From the NCBI GenBank assembly GCA_903885865.1, contig CAISKH010000376.1, positions 1-9,281 of the forward strand: a stretch of DNA of 9,281 nucleotides, read 5' to 3'. Origin of the DNA: an uncultured Mucilaginibacter sp. (lineage in GTDB: Bacteria; Bacteroidota; Bacteroidia; Sphingobacteriales; Sphingobacteriaceae). Of this stretch, positions 1-7,078 are shown piece after piece (position 1 is the stretch's first letter; every line of letters starts with the position of its first letter). The notes below the pieces were generated by a model, which was not told the origin of the DNA, made no database searches, and was given only the letters and a program-made list of their open reading frames with translations. Made by a program: the position numbers and the translations under genes.

Positions 1-1
1 A

Positions 2-142
2 TTAGGGAAAAACAAACTGCATGCTTACCAAATATCGGCGCGGAAAGGCGAACTATGGTGCGAATTGAAAGGCGACCGCGTTTTGATGAGCGGTAACGCG
101 GTTACTTATTTGAAAGGGGAAATATACCCCCCGGCCCCCTAA
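2..142 (+). CDS. PhzF family isomerase-like protein, C-terminal fragment
   Basis: The frame is open from the left edge to TAA at 140-142, so only the last 46 residues are visible and the start lies outside the window. The visible part contains QISARKGELWCELKGDRV and then SGNAVTYLKGEI. I recognise this as the C-terminal end of PhzF-family proteins (diaminopimelate-epimerase-like fold), where a conserved S-x-R-G-G-E-L segment and a final A-V-T-Y-L-x-G-x-I strand close the second domain. Members are isomerases or of unknown substrate, and the catalytic Glu lies near the N-terminus, outside this window, so no substrate can be assigned. Homologues as I remember them usually end close to Gly-Glu-Ile. 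Here five extra residues (Tyr-Pro-Pro-Ala-Pro) are encoded by the edge of the GC-rich repeat at 127-262, which also supplies the stop codon. The gene is co-directional with smc, 127 bp upstream of it. Family call fairly sure; function unknown. Confidence 0.72.
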   Translation, partial: LGKNKLHAYQISARKGELWCELKGDRVLMSGNAVTYLKGEIYPPAP

Positions 143-262
143 AGGGGGAATTAATAAGCAAATTATTGTATTTAGGGTATTTTATATTAATATCGAAAAT
201 GAATTTAAAAATGTTGATTTTCGATATTATTTTTTTATTCCCCCTTTAGGGGGTTAGGGAGT
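127..262. repeat. Nested inverted-repeat element between the phzF-like gene and smc
   Basis: The left arm (135-150, CCCCCTAAAGGGGGAA) is the exact reverse complement of the right arm (238-253); the match extends one further base inward to 151/237. Each arm is itself palindromic (CCCCC-TAAA-GGGGG), so each can also fold alone. Outside the core the arms retain looser similarity: C-run plus GGCC on the left, TTAGGGAG on the right. The interior (152-236) is very AT-rich and holds a second perfect inverted repeat at 188-229. The terminal repeats, AT-rich core and length of about 136 bp resemble a MITE or a REP-type palindromic repeat. I see no clear target-site duplication and no coding capacity. 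The left arm contains the stop codon of the upstream gene, and the right end carries GGGAG (257-261) eight bases before the smc ATG, a possible ribosome-binding site in a group that rarely uses one. The smc leader, and perhaps its promoter, must lie in or beyond this element. Confidence 0.7.
188..229. repeat. Perfect 13-bp inverted repeat inside the element
   Basis: TAATATCGAAAAT at 188-200 is exactly complementary to 217-229, with a 16-base loop. It sits near the centre of the larger inverted repeat, 41 bp upstream of the smc start. It is AT-rich and followed by a T-run at 230-236, so as RNA on the + strand it resembles a weak terminator or leader hairpin; as DNA it could be an operator. The sequence alone cannot decide between these. 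Confidence 0.6.
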
Positions 263-269
263 CAATTAA

Positions 270-3200
270 ATGCAGCTTACACAATTGGAAATTAAAGGGT
301 TTAAAAGCTTTGGCGATAAGGTCACCATTAATTTTGATGAGGGCGTTACGGCTATTGTGGGCCCTAACGGCTGTGGAAAATCAAACGTGGTAGATGCTAT
401 ACGCTGGGTGTTAGGCGAGCAAAGCACCCGTATGCTGCGGTCCGAAAAAATGGACAACGTTATTTTCAACGGCACCAAAAGTCGCAAGCCGGCCAACCTG
501 GCCGAGGTTTCATTAACGTTCGACAATACCAAAAATATTCTGCCGACTGATTATTCGCAGGTTACTTTAACCCGTAAACTGTACCGAAGCGGCGATAGCG
601 AATACCGGTTGAACGATGTGCAATGCCGGTTAAAAGATATTACCGATCTTTTCCTGGATACAGGCATTGGTTCCGACTCGTATGCCATAATTGAATTGCG
701 GATGATCGAGGAGATCATTGCCAACAAGGAAGGCTCGCGCCGCAACCTGTTTGAAGAAGCGTCGGGCATATCAAAGTATAAACTCCGCAAAAAGCAGACC
801 TTCAGCAAATTAAAAGATACCGAAGCCGACCTTGAACGTGTAGAGGACCTGTTGTTCGAGATACAGAAAAACCTGAAAATGCTCGAGAACCAGGCAAAAA
901 AAACCGAGCGCTATTACCGTATCAAAGAAGATTATAAGGCGCTTAGCATAAAACTGGCTTCGTTCAAAATAGCTGCTTTCGGCAACTCATTAAACAATAT
1001 AGAACAACTTGAACTTAAACAGCGTGAAGAAAAGTCGGGTATTGTAACAGAAATGGACACCCTCGAGGCCACTTTACAGCAGCAAAAACTGGATAGTATT
1101 ACCAAAGAGAAGAACCTTTCCTTTCAGCAAAAAGCAACCAATGATTTTGTAGGCAAAATACGCGTTTATGAAAGCGAAAAAAAGATAAAAAACGAACAGT
1201 TAAAATTTCAGCAGGATAAAGAAACAAGGTTAACTGAAGAACTGGAACGTGACCGCGGCCAGCTTAACCATGTGCTTTATAACATTAAACGCCTTACCGA
1301 AGAAAAGGCACAGGAAGAAGATAGCTTGCAAACTATAGCCGCAAAAGTAAATGAGTTGAAGTTAGCGGTTGATGAATTACGGTTACAACAAACTACTGCC
1401 CGTAATGAGTTGAACGAGTTGACCACGCTTAACAATAATCTTCAAAACCAGGCCTATAAAGCCGAAAAGGATATTGACATATTGCGCATACAGGAACAGG
1501 CGCTTGAACAGGAAAGCCAGCGCAATGTGGAAGACGCTGCCCATAAAGAAGTGGAACTTTCGCATTTTAACCAGGTAGTTGCCGAATTGCAATATCGTAC
1601 AGAAACCCTGGAAAATGAATACCGCTTTGAAGTTGACCTGGAAAACAAATTACAGGAGCAGATCACCGCTATTGAGGGTGAGGCAGATACCATTAAAGAA
1701 AAAATTATAACCGAAAGCCGCAAGCTCGATGCCAAGCAAAACGAATATAACCTCACCAAAAGTTTGGTAGACAACCTGGAAGGTTTTCCTGAATCTATCC
1801 GGTTTTTAAAAACTAATACAGAGTGGGCCAAAAATGCTCCTTTATTTAGCGATGTTTTGTTTTGCCGCGAACAATACCGGGTAGCTATTGAAAACTACCT
1901 GGAACCACTGATGAACCACTATGTGGTTGAAACTTATGATGAAGCGGTAAAGGCTATTAACCTGTTGAGCAATTCATCGCGCGGAAGGGCCCAGTTTTTT
2001 ATTTTAAGCAATTATACCGGCGAAGTTGAAGCCCTGCCTTTCGGGGAGGAATCTGGCGCGGCTCGCATACCCGCTTTAAACGTGATAGAGGTTGAAAAAA
2101 AATATCAACCGCTATGTAATCATCTGCTTAGAAATGTTTACCTGGTTAATGATGAAGCCGAATTAAATAATTCTGCCCTAACAGGCGGTTTAATTTTGAT
2201 AGCCCAAAGCGGCAAATTCAATAAAACAAAATATACCATGGCGGGTGGTTCGGTAGGGTTGTTTGAGGGTAAAAGAATTGGCCGGGCCAAGAACCTTGAA
2301 AATTTAGCCAAAGAGATAAAAGCACTTGATGTTGATCTTTTCGAGCTTAAAACACGGTCGAACGAATTACAAGCGAAAGCTGTGGCGTTAAAAGCGTCGG
2401 GTAAAGCTGCTGAGCTTAATCAACAACAGGCCGAACTCAATCGGTTAAACACCGAACTGGTAACTGTTAAAACCAGGCAGGAGCAATATGAAACTTTTAT
2501 TGAAAACAGCCTTAACCGCAAAGATGATATAGCCAAAAAAATAAGTAGCATTAAGGATGAAATGCTTACGCTGCAACCGCTCCTTGCTGAATTAAAAACG
2601 CAAAAACAAATTCAAAGTGACCTGTTGGTTGACAGGCAAACCTCGTTCAATGAACTGAATGAGTTGGTGACGGCGCAATCAAACACCTACAATCAGGAAA
2701 ATATTCGTTTTCATCAGCAGCAAAACAAAGTTTCTGGTTTAACCAAAGACCTCGATTACCGGTTTACCCAACAGGAAAGCCTGGAAAGTCGTATCAAACA
2801 AAACAGCGATGAACAGGAAAATGTAAAAACAGCTATCCAGGAAAATTTGCAACAGTCCGATTCATCAGATGATAGCTTACTGGAAATGTATAACCAGAAA
2901 GAAGAACTGGAAAAAGCCACACAGGAAGCCGAGCAGGAATACTATACTTTACGGGGTAAAATAACCGAAACCGAAGATGCTATAACAGCGTTAAGGCGAA
3001 AAAAAGATCAGGCAGAAGTTATTGAAAATGAATTAAAAGATGAACGCAATAACCTGCGTATAGAGCTAAACGCTTTAAAAGAGCGCCTTTCTGTTGAGTT
3101 TAATGTGGATATACATGACCTGCCCGAAAATGGAACAGCTACTGAAAACGAACATGATCTGCGTGAAAAAACCGATAAATTAAAAAATCAACTGGATGAT

Positions 3201-3809
3201 TTTGGTGCAATAAACCCGATGGCTGTTGAGGCTTATAACGAAATGAATGAACGCTATGAGTTTATTCAAACTCAGAAAAAGGATCTCGGCGAAGCAAAAG
3301 CATCGTTACTGGCTACCATACAGGAAATTGACGACACAGCAAAAGAAAAGTTTATGCTGGCGTTTACCTCGGTGCGCGAAAACTTTATAAAGGTTTTCCG
3401 TTCATTATTCAACGAGGAAGATTCATGTGACCTGATATTGACCGATCCGCAAAACCCGTTGGAATCGGATATTGATATTATTGCCAAGCCAAAAGGAAAG
3501 CGGCCACTATCTATCAACCAGCTTTCGGGCGGCGAAAAAACGTTGACGGCAACTGCCATCCTGTTTTCGCTTTACCTGTTAAAGCCTGCCCCCTTTTGCA
3601 TTTTCGATGAGGTTGACGCCCCGCTGGACGATACCAATATTGATAAGTTCAACAAAATTATCCGTGAATTTTCCCAGGAATCACAATTTATCATTGTGTC
3701 GCATAACAAACGGACGATTGCCAGCACCGATGTAATTTATGGAGTAACTATGGTTGAACAGGGCATATCGCGTGTTGTGCCCGTAGATATCAGGGAATTA
3801 GCTGATTGA
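270..3809 (+). CDS. smc: Chromosome segregation protein SMC
   Basis: Complete 1179-residue SMC ATPase, the usual length for bacterial SMC. The dimer forms a ring-like clamp on DNA and, with ScpA and ScpB, condenses and separates chromosomes in the cytoplasm. Domains in order: N-terminal ATPase half with Walker A GPNGCGKS (31-38) and Q-loop GEQST (Gln51); long coiled coil, roughly 170-500; hinge, roughly 505-670, starting at GFPES and ending at TMAGGS; returning coiled coil, roughly 675-1010; C-terminal ATPase half with signature LSGGE (1085-1089), Walker B FCIFDE (Asp1113, Glu1114), D-loop APLDD (1117-1121) and switch His1145. All catalytic residues are present. The ATG at 270 is chosen because MQLTQLEIKGFKSFGDK is the canonical SMC N-terminus and the right arm of the preceding repeat abuts it. 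The hinge exit reads AGGSVGLFEGKRIGR, unlike the Firmicutes form, which fits Bacteroidota. No scpA or scpB is nearby. The TGA stop lies inside the following repeat array. Confidence 0.98.
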   Translation: MQLTQLEIKGFKSFGDKVTINFDEGVTAIVGPNGCGKSNVVDAIRWVLGEQSTRMLRSEKMDNVIFNGTKSRKPANLAEVSLTFDNTKNILPTDYSQVTLTRKLYRSGDSEYRLNDVQCRLKDITDLFLDTGIGSDSYAIIELRMIEEIIANKEGSRRNLFEEASGISKYKLRKKQTFSKLKDTEADLERVEDLLFEIQKNLKMLENQAKKTERYYRIKEDYKALSIKLASFKIAAFGNSLNNIEQLELKQREEKSGIVTEMDTLEATLQQQKLDSITKEKNLSFQQKATNDFVGKIRVYESEKKIKNEQLKFQQDKETRLTEELERDRGQLNHVLYNIKRLTEEKAQEEDSLQTIAAKVNELKLAVDELRLQQTTARNELNELTTLNNNLQNQAYKAEKDIDILRIQEQALEQESQRNVEDAAHKEVELSHFNQVVAELQYRTETLENEYRFEVDLENKLQEQITAIEGEADTIKEKIITESRKLDAKQNEYNLTKSLVDNLEGFPESIRFLKTNTEWAKNAPLFSDVLFCREQYRVAIENYLEPLMNHYVVETYDEAVKAINLLSNSSRGRAQFFILSNYTGEVEALPFGEESGAARIPALNVIEVEKKYQPLCNHLLRNVYLVNDEAELNNSALTGGLILIAQSGKFNKTKYTMAGGSVGLFEGKRIGRAKNLENLAKEIKALDVDLFELKTRSNELQAKAVALKASGKAAELNQQQAELNRLNTELVTVKTRQEQYETFIENSLNRKDDIAKKISSIKDEMLTLQPLLAELKTQKQIQSDLLVDRQTSFNELNELVTAQSNTYNQENIRFHQQQNKVSGLTKDLDYRFTQQESLESRIKQNSDEQENVKTAIQENLQQSDSSDDSLLEMYNQKEELEKATQEAEQEYYTLRGKITETEDAITALRRKKDQAEVIENELKDERNNLRIELNALKERLSVEFNVDIHDLPENGTATENEHDLREKTDKLKNQLDDFGAINPMAVEAYNEMNERYEFIQTQKKDLGEAKASLLATIQEIDDTAKEKFMLAFTSVRENFIKVFRSLFNEEDSCDLILTDPQNPLESDIDIIAKPKGKRPLSINQLSGGEKTLTATAILFSLYLLKPAPFCIFDEVDAPLDDTNIDKFNKIIREFSQESQFIIVSHNKRTIASTDVIYGVTMVEQGISRVVPVDIRELAD

Positions 3810-3913
3810 TGTGCAGATATGCGAATGTGCGGATGTGCAAATGCTTGTATTGGTAATCAAACTATAACACCGAAATCATCTGCATATTTGCACATTCGCA
3901 CATCTGCACATCA
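3807..3913. repeat. Facing arrays of an 8-bp repeat between convergent genes
   Basis: The left side reads as consecutive 8-mers: GATGTGCA, GATATGCG, AATGTGCG, GATGTGCA, AATGC (from 3808). The right side, read on the minus strand from 3912, gives GATGTGCA, GATGTGCG, AATGTGCA, AATATGCA, GATGATTT. The unit is therefore about RATRTGCR. Because the two arrays face each other, 3807-3830 pairs with 3890-3913 over 24 positions with one A-C mismatch, around a loop of about 59 bases. The TGA stop codons of smc (3807-3809) and of the S41 gene (3911-3913, minus strand) are the outermost three bases of the two arms. The structure could act as a two-way terminator or as a 3' end-protecting hairpin, but no clear U-tract follows either arm. 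It is too short and has no spacers, so it is not a CRISPR array. Confidence 0.8.
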
Positions 3914-5449
3914 TTTCAGTTTCAACTTCTTATTAAGCACCATCCCGTTAAATTGATGTTGAATTAACTGAATAGCGGCTGCATTTGATTGCTCTATTGA
4001 AAATGTTTTCACCTTGGTGGATAGCCCTTGTATTTGCTGGGCCGCTATGGTATAAACTCCGGTTTTAACATAATTTAAGGCATGTGCCAACAGCCCTTCG
4101 GTTGGGTCGCCAAAATCTTTGGTAACATCGTCGTAATCGTTTACACCAGGATAAGTGGCCGTTCCGGGCGACATACCGGTATAATATCCCCCCTGCCCGT
4201 TCGCATTTTTTGTTTCAAATTCAGGAACGTATAATTGATAGGTATTAATGTCAATATCAAAAAAGCCAACGGGTTTACCATAAGTGGTGGTACCTATAAA
4301 CTGAACGTTTAACTGGGGCCTTAAATTATTAATGGTTAATTCGCTTGCAGAGGCCGTTGCGCCGGTTACGATAAAGAATACCCGGCTAATATTGAGTGCT
4401 CCCTTTTTTGAAAATTTTACCGCATTGCCTGCGACGGAATAGTCAAATTGTGCATAGTTATAAAGTTGATTATTAGTAGGGTCGCGGCGTACCTGGTTTG
4501 CCAATAAAACTTCTCTGCCATTAGCCAATATATCATTAAAATAGGAGTTGTACATTATTGTGCCATTTCCGGCCGGGGGGACGATTAAATTATCCAAATA
4601 TTCGGCAGTAGCTGTATATCCGCCGCCGTTATACCGCAGGTCAACTACAAGGTCGGTAACGCCCTGGGTTGTAAAATAGTTAAACGCGGCATCGAGTTTA
4701 GCATTGGCGTTAGAAGTAAATGAGTTAAAAACAACATAACCCACGATATGCCCGTTACCTTCATCAAAAGTTTTATAAGTTAAAACCGGGTTTATAGTAT
4801 AGTTTATTGTATTCAAATTTACGTTCATGGTGGTACCATCAAACTTTTGCAGGGTCATTGCTATAGTGCTGCTGTTTGCATAAGCATTAATAACAAATTG
4901 TGTATGCGGTCCGGTAGGGCCATCATAAGCAAAGTTTGAATTGCCGTTTATAACAGTGATCTTGTATCCCCTCTTTACACCGGCAAGGTCAGCAGGCGAA
5001 CCGGGGTAAACATATTTGATCCGCAGGTCATTAACATCATTATACAAAGGGGCAAAACCAAAATCGCCGTTTGTACCGCTTAACTGGGTTGACACCTGGC
5101 CCTGGTCAATAAATGAGTATTTAGCTTCCCCAGGTGATGGCGTATAATATTCATAGGGTTTCCCTATCGACGGGTTGATCTTGTATTGAGAAATAGCATC
5201 AACCTCACTTGTTAATGCAATAACATCAGTGCTTCCGTTAAAAGAGCGGGGGTTAAATGTGGCATAATCGGGCAAGCCATCATACCAGTAATAAGCTTCC
5301 TTCGAATAAAGAAATACCGAGTCGCGTATCAGGTCGAGTGTTGAGCCGGTTTTTGAGGGAGAATTTGTATTGGAGCTTTTATTATCCTTTTTACAGGATA
5401 TCATCAAGCTAAAAGCAAGTATAACAAGTAAGTAAAGCGCTTTTCTCAT
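3911..5449 (-). CDS. S41 family (tail-specific/CtpA-like) peptidase lipoprotein with PDZ domain
   Basis: Predicted envelope-anchored serine protease of 512 residues. Residues 1-18 form a lipoprotein signal peptide (MRKALYLLVILAFSLMIS) with the modified Cys at 19; the following Lys-Lys-Asp resembles Bacteroidota surface-export signals, so it may face outside. A linker rich in Ser, Asn and Thr follows, then an N-terminal helical segment (about 36-70), a PDZ domain (about 127-200, with PGSPADLAGVKRG at 149-161) and the S41 catalytic domain (about 220-450). VDLRYNGGG (269-277) is the typical S41 strand. Ser367 in SASE (367-370) and Lys392 in YGK are 25 residues apart, the same spacing as the Ser/Lys dyad of E. 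coli Prc as I recall it. The frame is open to 5548, but the ATG at 5449 is chosen because it begins the signal peptide; longer starts would overlap the HAD gene and bury the signal. Last gene of the operon, 34 bp after the HAD gene. Substrate unknown. Confidence 0.92.
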   Translation of the reverse strand: MRKALYLLVILAFSLMISCKKDNKSSNTNSPSKTGSTLDLIRDSVFLYSKEAYYWYDGLPDYATFNPRSFNGSTDVIALTSEVDAISQYKINPSIGKPYEYYTPSPGEAKYSFIDQGQVSTQLSGTNGDFGFAPLYNDVNDLRIKYVYPGSPADLAGVKRGYKITVINGNSNFAYDGPTGPHTQFVINAYANSSTIAMTLQKFDGTTMNVNLNTINYTINPVLTYKTFDEGNGHIVGYVVFNSFTSNANAKLDAAFNYFTTQGVTDLVVDLRYNGGGYTATAEYLDNLIVPPAGNGTIMYNSYFNDILANGREVLLANQVRRDPTNNQLYNYAQFDYSVAGNAVKFSKKGALNISRVFFIVTGATASASELTINNLRPQLNVQFIGTTTYGKPVGFFDIDINTYQLYVPEFETKNANGQGGYYTGMSPGTATYPGVNDYDDVTKDFGDPTEGLLAHALNYVKTGVYTIAAQQIQGLSTKVKTFSIEQSNAAAIQLIQHQFNGMVLNKKLKLK

Positions 5450-5478
5450 GTTTACAGAGCTATTTTGTATACTATTAA

Positions 5479-5486
5479 CAAAGCTA
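5479..5486 (-). promoter_or_regulatory. Possible internal TAnnTTTG promoter box before the S41 gene
   Basis: On the minus strand the sequence reads TAGCTTTG, a full match to the Bacteroidota -7 consensus TAnnTTTG. Its first three bases are the TAG stop codon of the HAD gene. It lies 29 bases upstream of the S41 ATG. A TTG about 17 bases further upstream is a poor -33 element. It could give the S41 gene its own transcript, but an eight-base match in AT-rich DNA is weak evidence. Confidence 0.25.
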
Positions 5487-6092
5487 TAAAAAATCATTAA
5501 CATCAATATAGTCAATCCCGCAGGCCTCCGCGCAAAGCGCATCGACATCAGAATTTCCTATCATTACTATATCTTTTCTTTTTAAATCATGATCTTTCAT
5601 TAATAAATGAAGAACATCAGGTTCGGGTTTGGGTACTATTTCTTCAGCAAAATAACAGGTTAAATACTGTTCAAACCCATGCCAATCTACTTGTTTAATT
5701 TTATTTAGCTGCTGCGCCGGGTTCCCATTGGTTACAATAAATAGTTTTTTTCGGTCAACCACAATTTCCTGCATCAGCTCCAGCACATTTTGGTAGACTA
5801 ATAACTTTAACGGAAGTTTAGCAGTGAGTAATAAATGGATAAAATTAACCCGATACTTTTCCTCTATGTTAAATTTTTCTTTTACCCGGTCGAAAACTAC
5901 GTCATTTCCTTCTGCAACATACGCAGTTACCATTAAATCGGTTATTAGTTTTGCATCTAGTAATTCGGTATATTCTAAAAAACTTGCAAACAAATAATAG
6001 ACCTGGTATAAATAGTCTTTCTCCGGATAGATGACATTATCCAATTCAAATACAAACGCGTTTTTACTTTCGTCAATATCGCTATATTTCAT
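5484..6092 (-). CDS. HAD-superfamily hydrolase-like protein with altered catalytic motifs
   Basis: A 202-residue cytoplasmic protein with the HAD Rossmann fold and a helical cap inserted after motif I. Motif I reads FVFELDNVIYP (13-23): HAD enzymes normally have Asp-x-Asp, but the nucleophile position holds Glu16 (codon GAA) while the second acid, Asp18, remains. Motif II is IVTNGN (Thr121), motif III Lys155 in PKPEPD, and motif IV IGNSDVD (178-184), where the usual GDS is GNS but Asp184 remains. The fold and the remaining motifs are clear, so the call to the superfamily is firm. Catalysis by phosphoaspartate is doubtful, and a binding or regulatory role is possible. It starts 11 bp inside the preceding small gene (ATG at 6090-6092, overlapping that gene's TAG at 6082-6084), which implies translational coupling. 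The start is the only good one, 15 residues before motif I. The substrate, if any, is unknown. Confidence 0.85.
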   Translation of the reverse strand: MKYSDIDESKNAFVFELDNVIYPEKDYLYQVYYLFASFLEYTELLDAKLITDLMVTAYVAEGNDVVFDRVKEKFNIEEKYRVNFIHLLLTAKLPLKLLVYQNVLELMQEIVVDRKKLFIVTNGNPAQQLNKIKQVDWHGFEQYLTCYFAEEIVPKPEPDVLHLLMKDHDLKRKDIVMIGNSDVDALCAEACGIDYIDVNDFL

Positions 6093-6390
6093 TAATTTTT
6101 AACTGTATGTCAATGCCATATTCGCTAAATAACCGGTCAGCTTCTAATAAAAACTTTGCTTCCTTTTTATCTAATACGTAAACAATCTCAATTGCGTTGT
6201 CCAGGCAGCAAGCCAGCATCTCGTGCGTATAAGACGTTGATTCAGGGTTAGGCAAAACAATCATTTTACCCGGTTCGAGCATAAAAGCGGGAAGCTCATT
6301 ATAGTCACCTAAAATAACATTAGCGGTACTTAACTCTTTTTTTAGCCGGTATGCCTGTGCAGAATTGGCCGAGGTTATTAAAATACTCAC
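6082..6390 (-). CDS. Small protein resembling a stand-alone pre-ATP-grasp domain
   Basis: Unrecognised 102-residue protein (from GTG at 6390). It begins with a hydrophobic strand and a small-residue loop, SILITSANSAQAYRLKKEL, then VILGDY, MIVLPNPES (43-51), a helix, IEIVYVLDKKEA, and LLEADRLFSEYGIDIQL. The strand-loop-helix order, the Asp after the second strand and the closing pattern of acidic helix plus YGI resemble the N-terminal Rossmann-like domain that precedes the ATP-grasp fold in carbamoyl-phosphate-synthase-like ligases; the ATP-grasp part itself is absent. That similarity is by eye only. No signal peptide or membrane segment. The start is uncertain: a TTG at 6405 would lie five bases after the lolD stop, while GTG at 6390 places the first strand at the N-terminus and is preferred. 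It sits 20 bp after lolD and overlaps the HAD gene by 11 bp, so the small protein and the HAD protein are probably made together. Confidence 0.7.
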   Translation of the reverse strand: MSILITSANSAQAYRLKKELSTANVILGDYNELPAFMLEPGKMIVLPNPESTSYTHEMLACCLDNAIEIVYVLDKKEAKFLLEADRLFSEYGIDIQLKINEI

Positions 6391-6410
6391 TGTTTTACGT
6401 AACAATTAAA

Positions 6411-7067
6411 CTATTGACCATACATTAAACCATCAACCATAAAAAGCTTTCGGTCCGAAATATTGGCCAATTCTCTATTGTGCGTAACTATTATAAAAGT
6501 TTGCTTAAATTTTTTACGCAATTTTATAAAAAGCTCATGCAGGTCGCGGGCGTTTGCCGAATCAAGGTTGCCCGACGGTTCGTCGGCAAATATCAGCGCC
6601 GGTTTATTAATTAACGCACGTGCCACCGCTACCCTTTGCTGTTCACCGCCCGACAACGCGTTTGGTTTATGATGAAGCCGCTCACCTAAACCCAGCAACT
6701 CTAAAAGTTCTGTGGCCCTTTTTTCGGCTTCAGCTTTGGAAACGCCGGCAATAAATGCGGGGATACAAATATTTTCCAACGCGTCAAACTCGGCCAGTAA
6801 ATGATGAAACTGAAATATGAAACCTATTTCCTTGTTCCTGAATACACTTAAATTTTTATTGCTTAATTTATTCATCTCCACATTATTGATGAATAATTGG
6901 CCCGAATCAGGCTTATCCAGCGTGCCTAAAATATTAAGTAATGTACTTTTACCAGCGCCGGAAGCCCCAACTATCGTTACTATTTCGCCTTTTTTTACTT
7001 CAAAGTCAACTCCTTTTAATATTTGAAGCTTGCCGTATGATTTATGAATACCTATTGCCTTGAGCAT
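6411..7067 (-). CDS. lolD: LolD-like ABC transporter ATP-binding protein
   Basis: A 218-residue ABC ATPase subunit, complete and with every motif: Walker A GASGAGKST (34-42), Q-loop Gln86, signature LSGGEQQ (138-144), Walker B ALIFADEP (157-164), D-loop SGNLD (165-169) and switch His196. The segment after the Q-loop, FQFHHLLAEFDALENI, closely matches LolD, the ATPase of the LolCDE complex that extracts lipoproteins from the inner membrane for transfer to the outer membrane. MacB and FtsE are related, so the exact system is an inference. No permease gene is adjacent; the partner must be encoded elsewhere. The ATG at 7067 is preferred to a TTG two codons upstream (7073) because MLKAIGIHKSYG is a normal N-terminus for the family. 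First gene of the minus-strand operon; the next gene follows after 20 bp. The last gene of the operon encodes a lipoprotein, which suits this role but proves nothing. Confidence 0.88.
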   Translation of the reverse strand: MLKAIGIHKSYGKLQILKGVDFEVKKGEIVTIVGASGAGKSTLLNILGTLDKPDSGQLFINNVEMNKLSNKNLSVFRNKEIGFIFQFHHLLAEFDALENICIPAFIAGVSKAEAEKRATELLELLGLGERLHHKPNALSGGEQQRVAVARALINKPALIFADEPSGNLDSANARDLHELFIKLRKKFKQTFIIVTHNRELANISDRKLFMVDGLMYGQ

Positions 7068-7078
7068 GGGCAAAAATA

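Noticed and set aside
135..148. CCCCCTAAAGGGGG as a rho-independent terminator of the phzF-like gene
   Set aside because: The hairpin is strong but is followed by GAATTAATAAG, not a T-run, and the same motif occurs in inverted orientation just before smc, which suits a repeat better than a terminator.
1454..1831. Antisense open frames inside smc, such as this 125-codon one
   Set aside because: They lie opposite a fully conserved coding sequence, have no recognisable domains and have Ser/Cys-rich compositions typical of reversed coding DNA.
3807..3913. CRISPR-like array
   Set aside because: Units are 8 bp, contiguous, without unique spacers, and no cas genes are present.
5450..5548. Upstream extension of the S41 reading frame by 33 residues
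   Set aside because: The extension overlaps the end of the HAD gene and would place a hydrophobic stretch before the true lipoprotein signal peptide, which begins cleanly at the ATG at 5449.
7071..7078. TATTTTTG on the minus strand as a lolD promoter -7 box
   Set aside because: It matches TAnnTTTG but lies only 4 bases before the lolD ATG and has no -33 partner; the T-rich match is easily due to chance.
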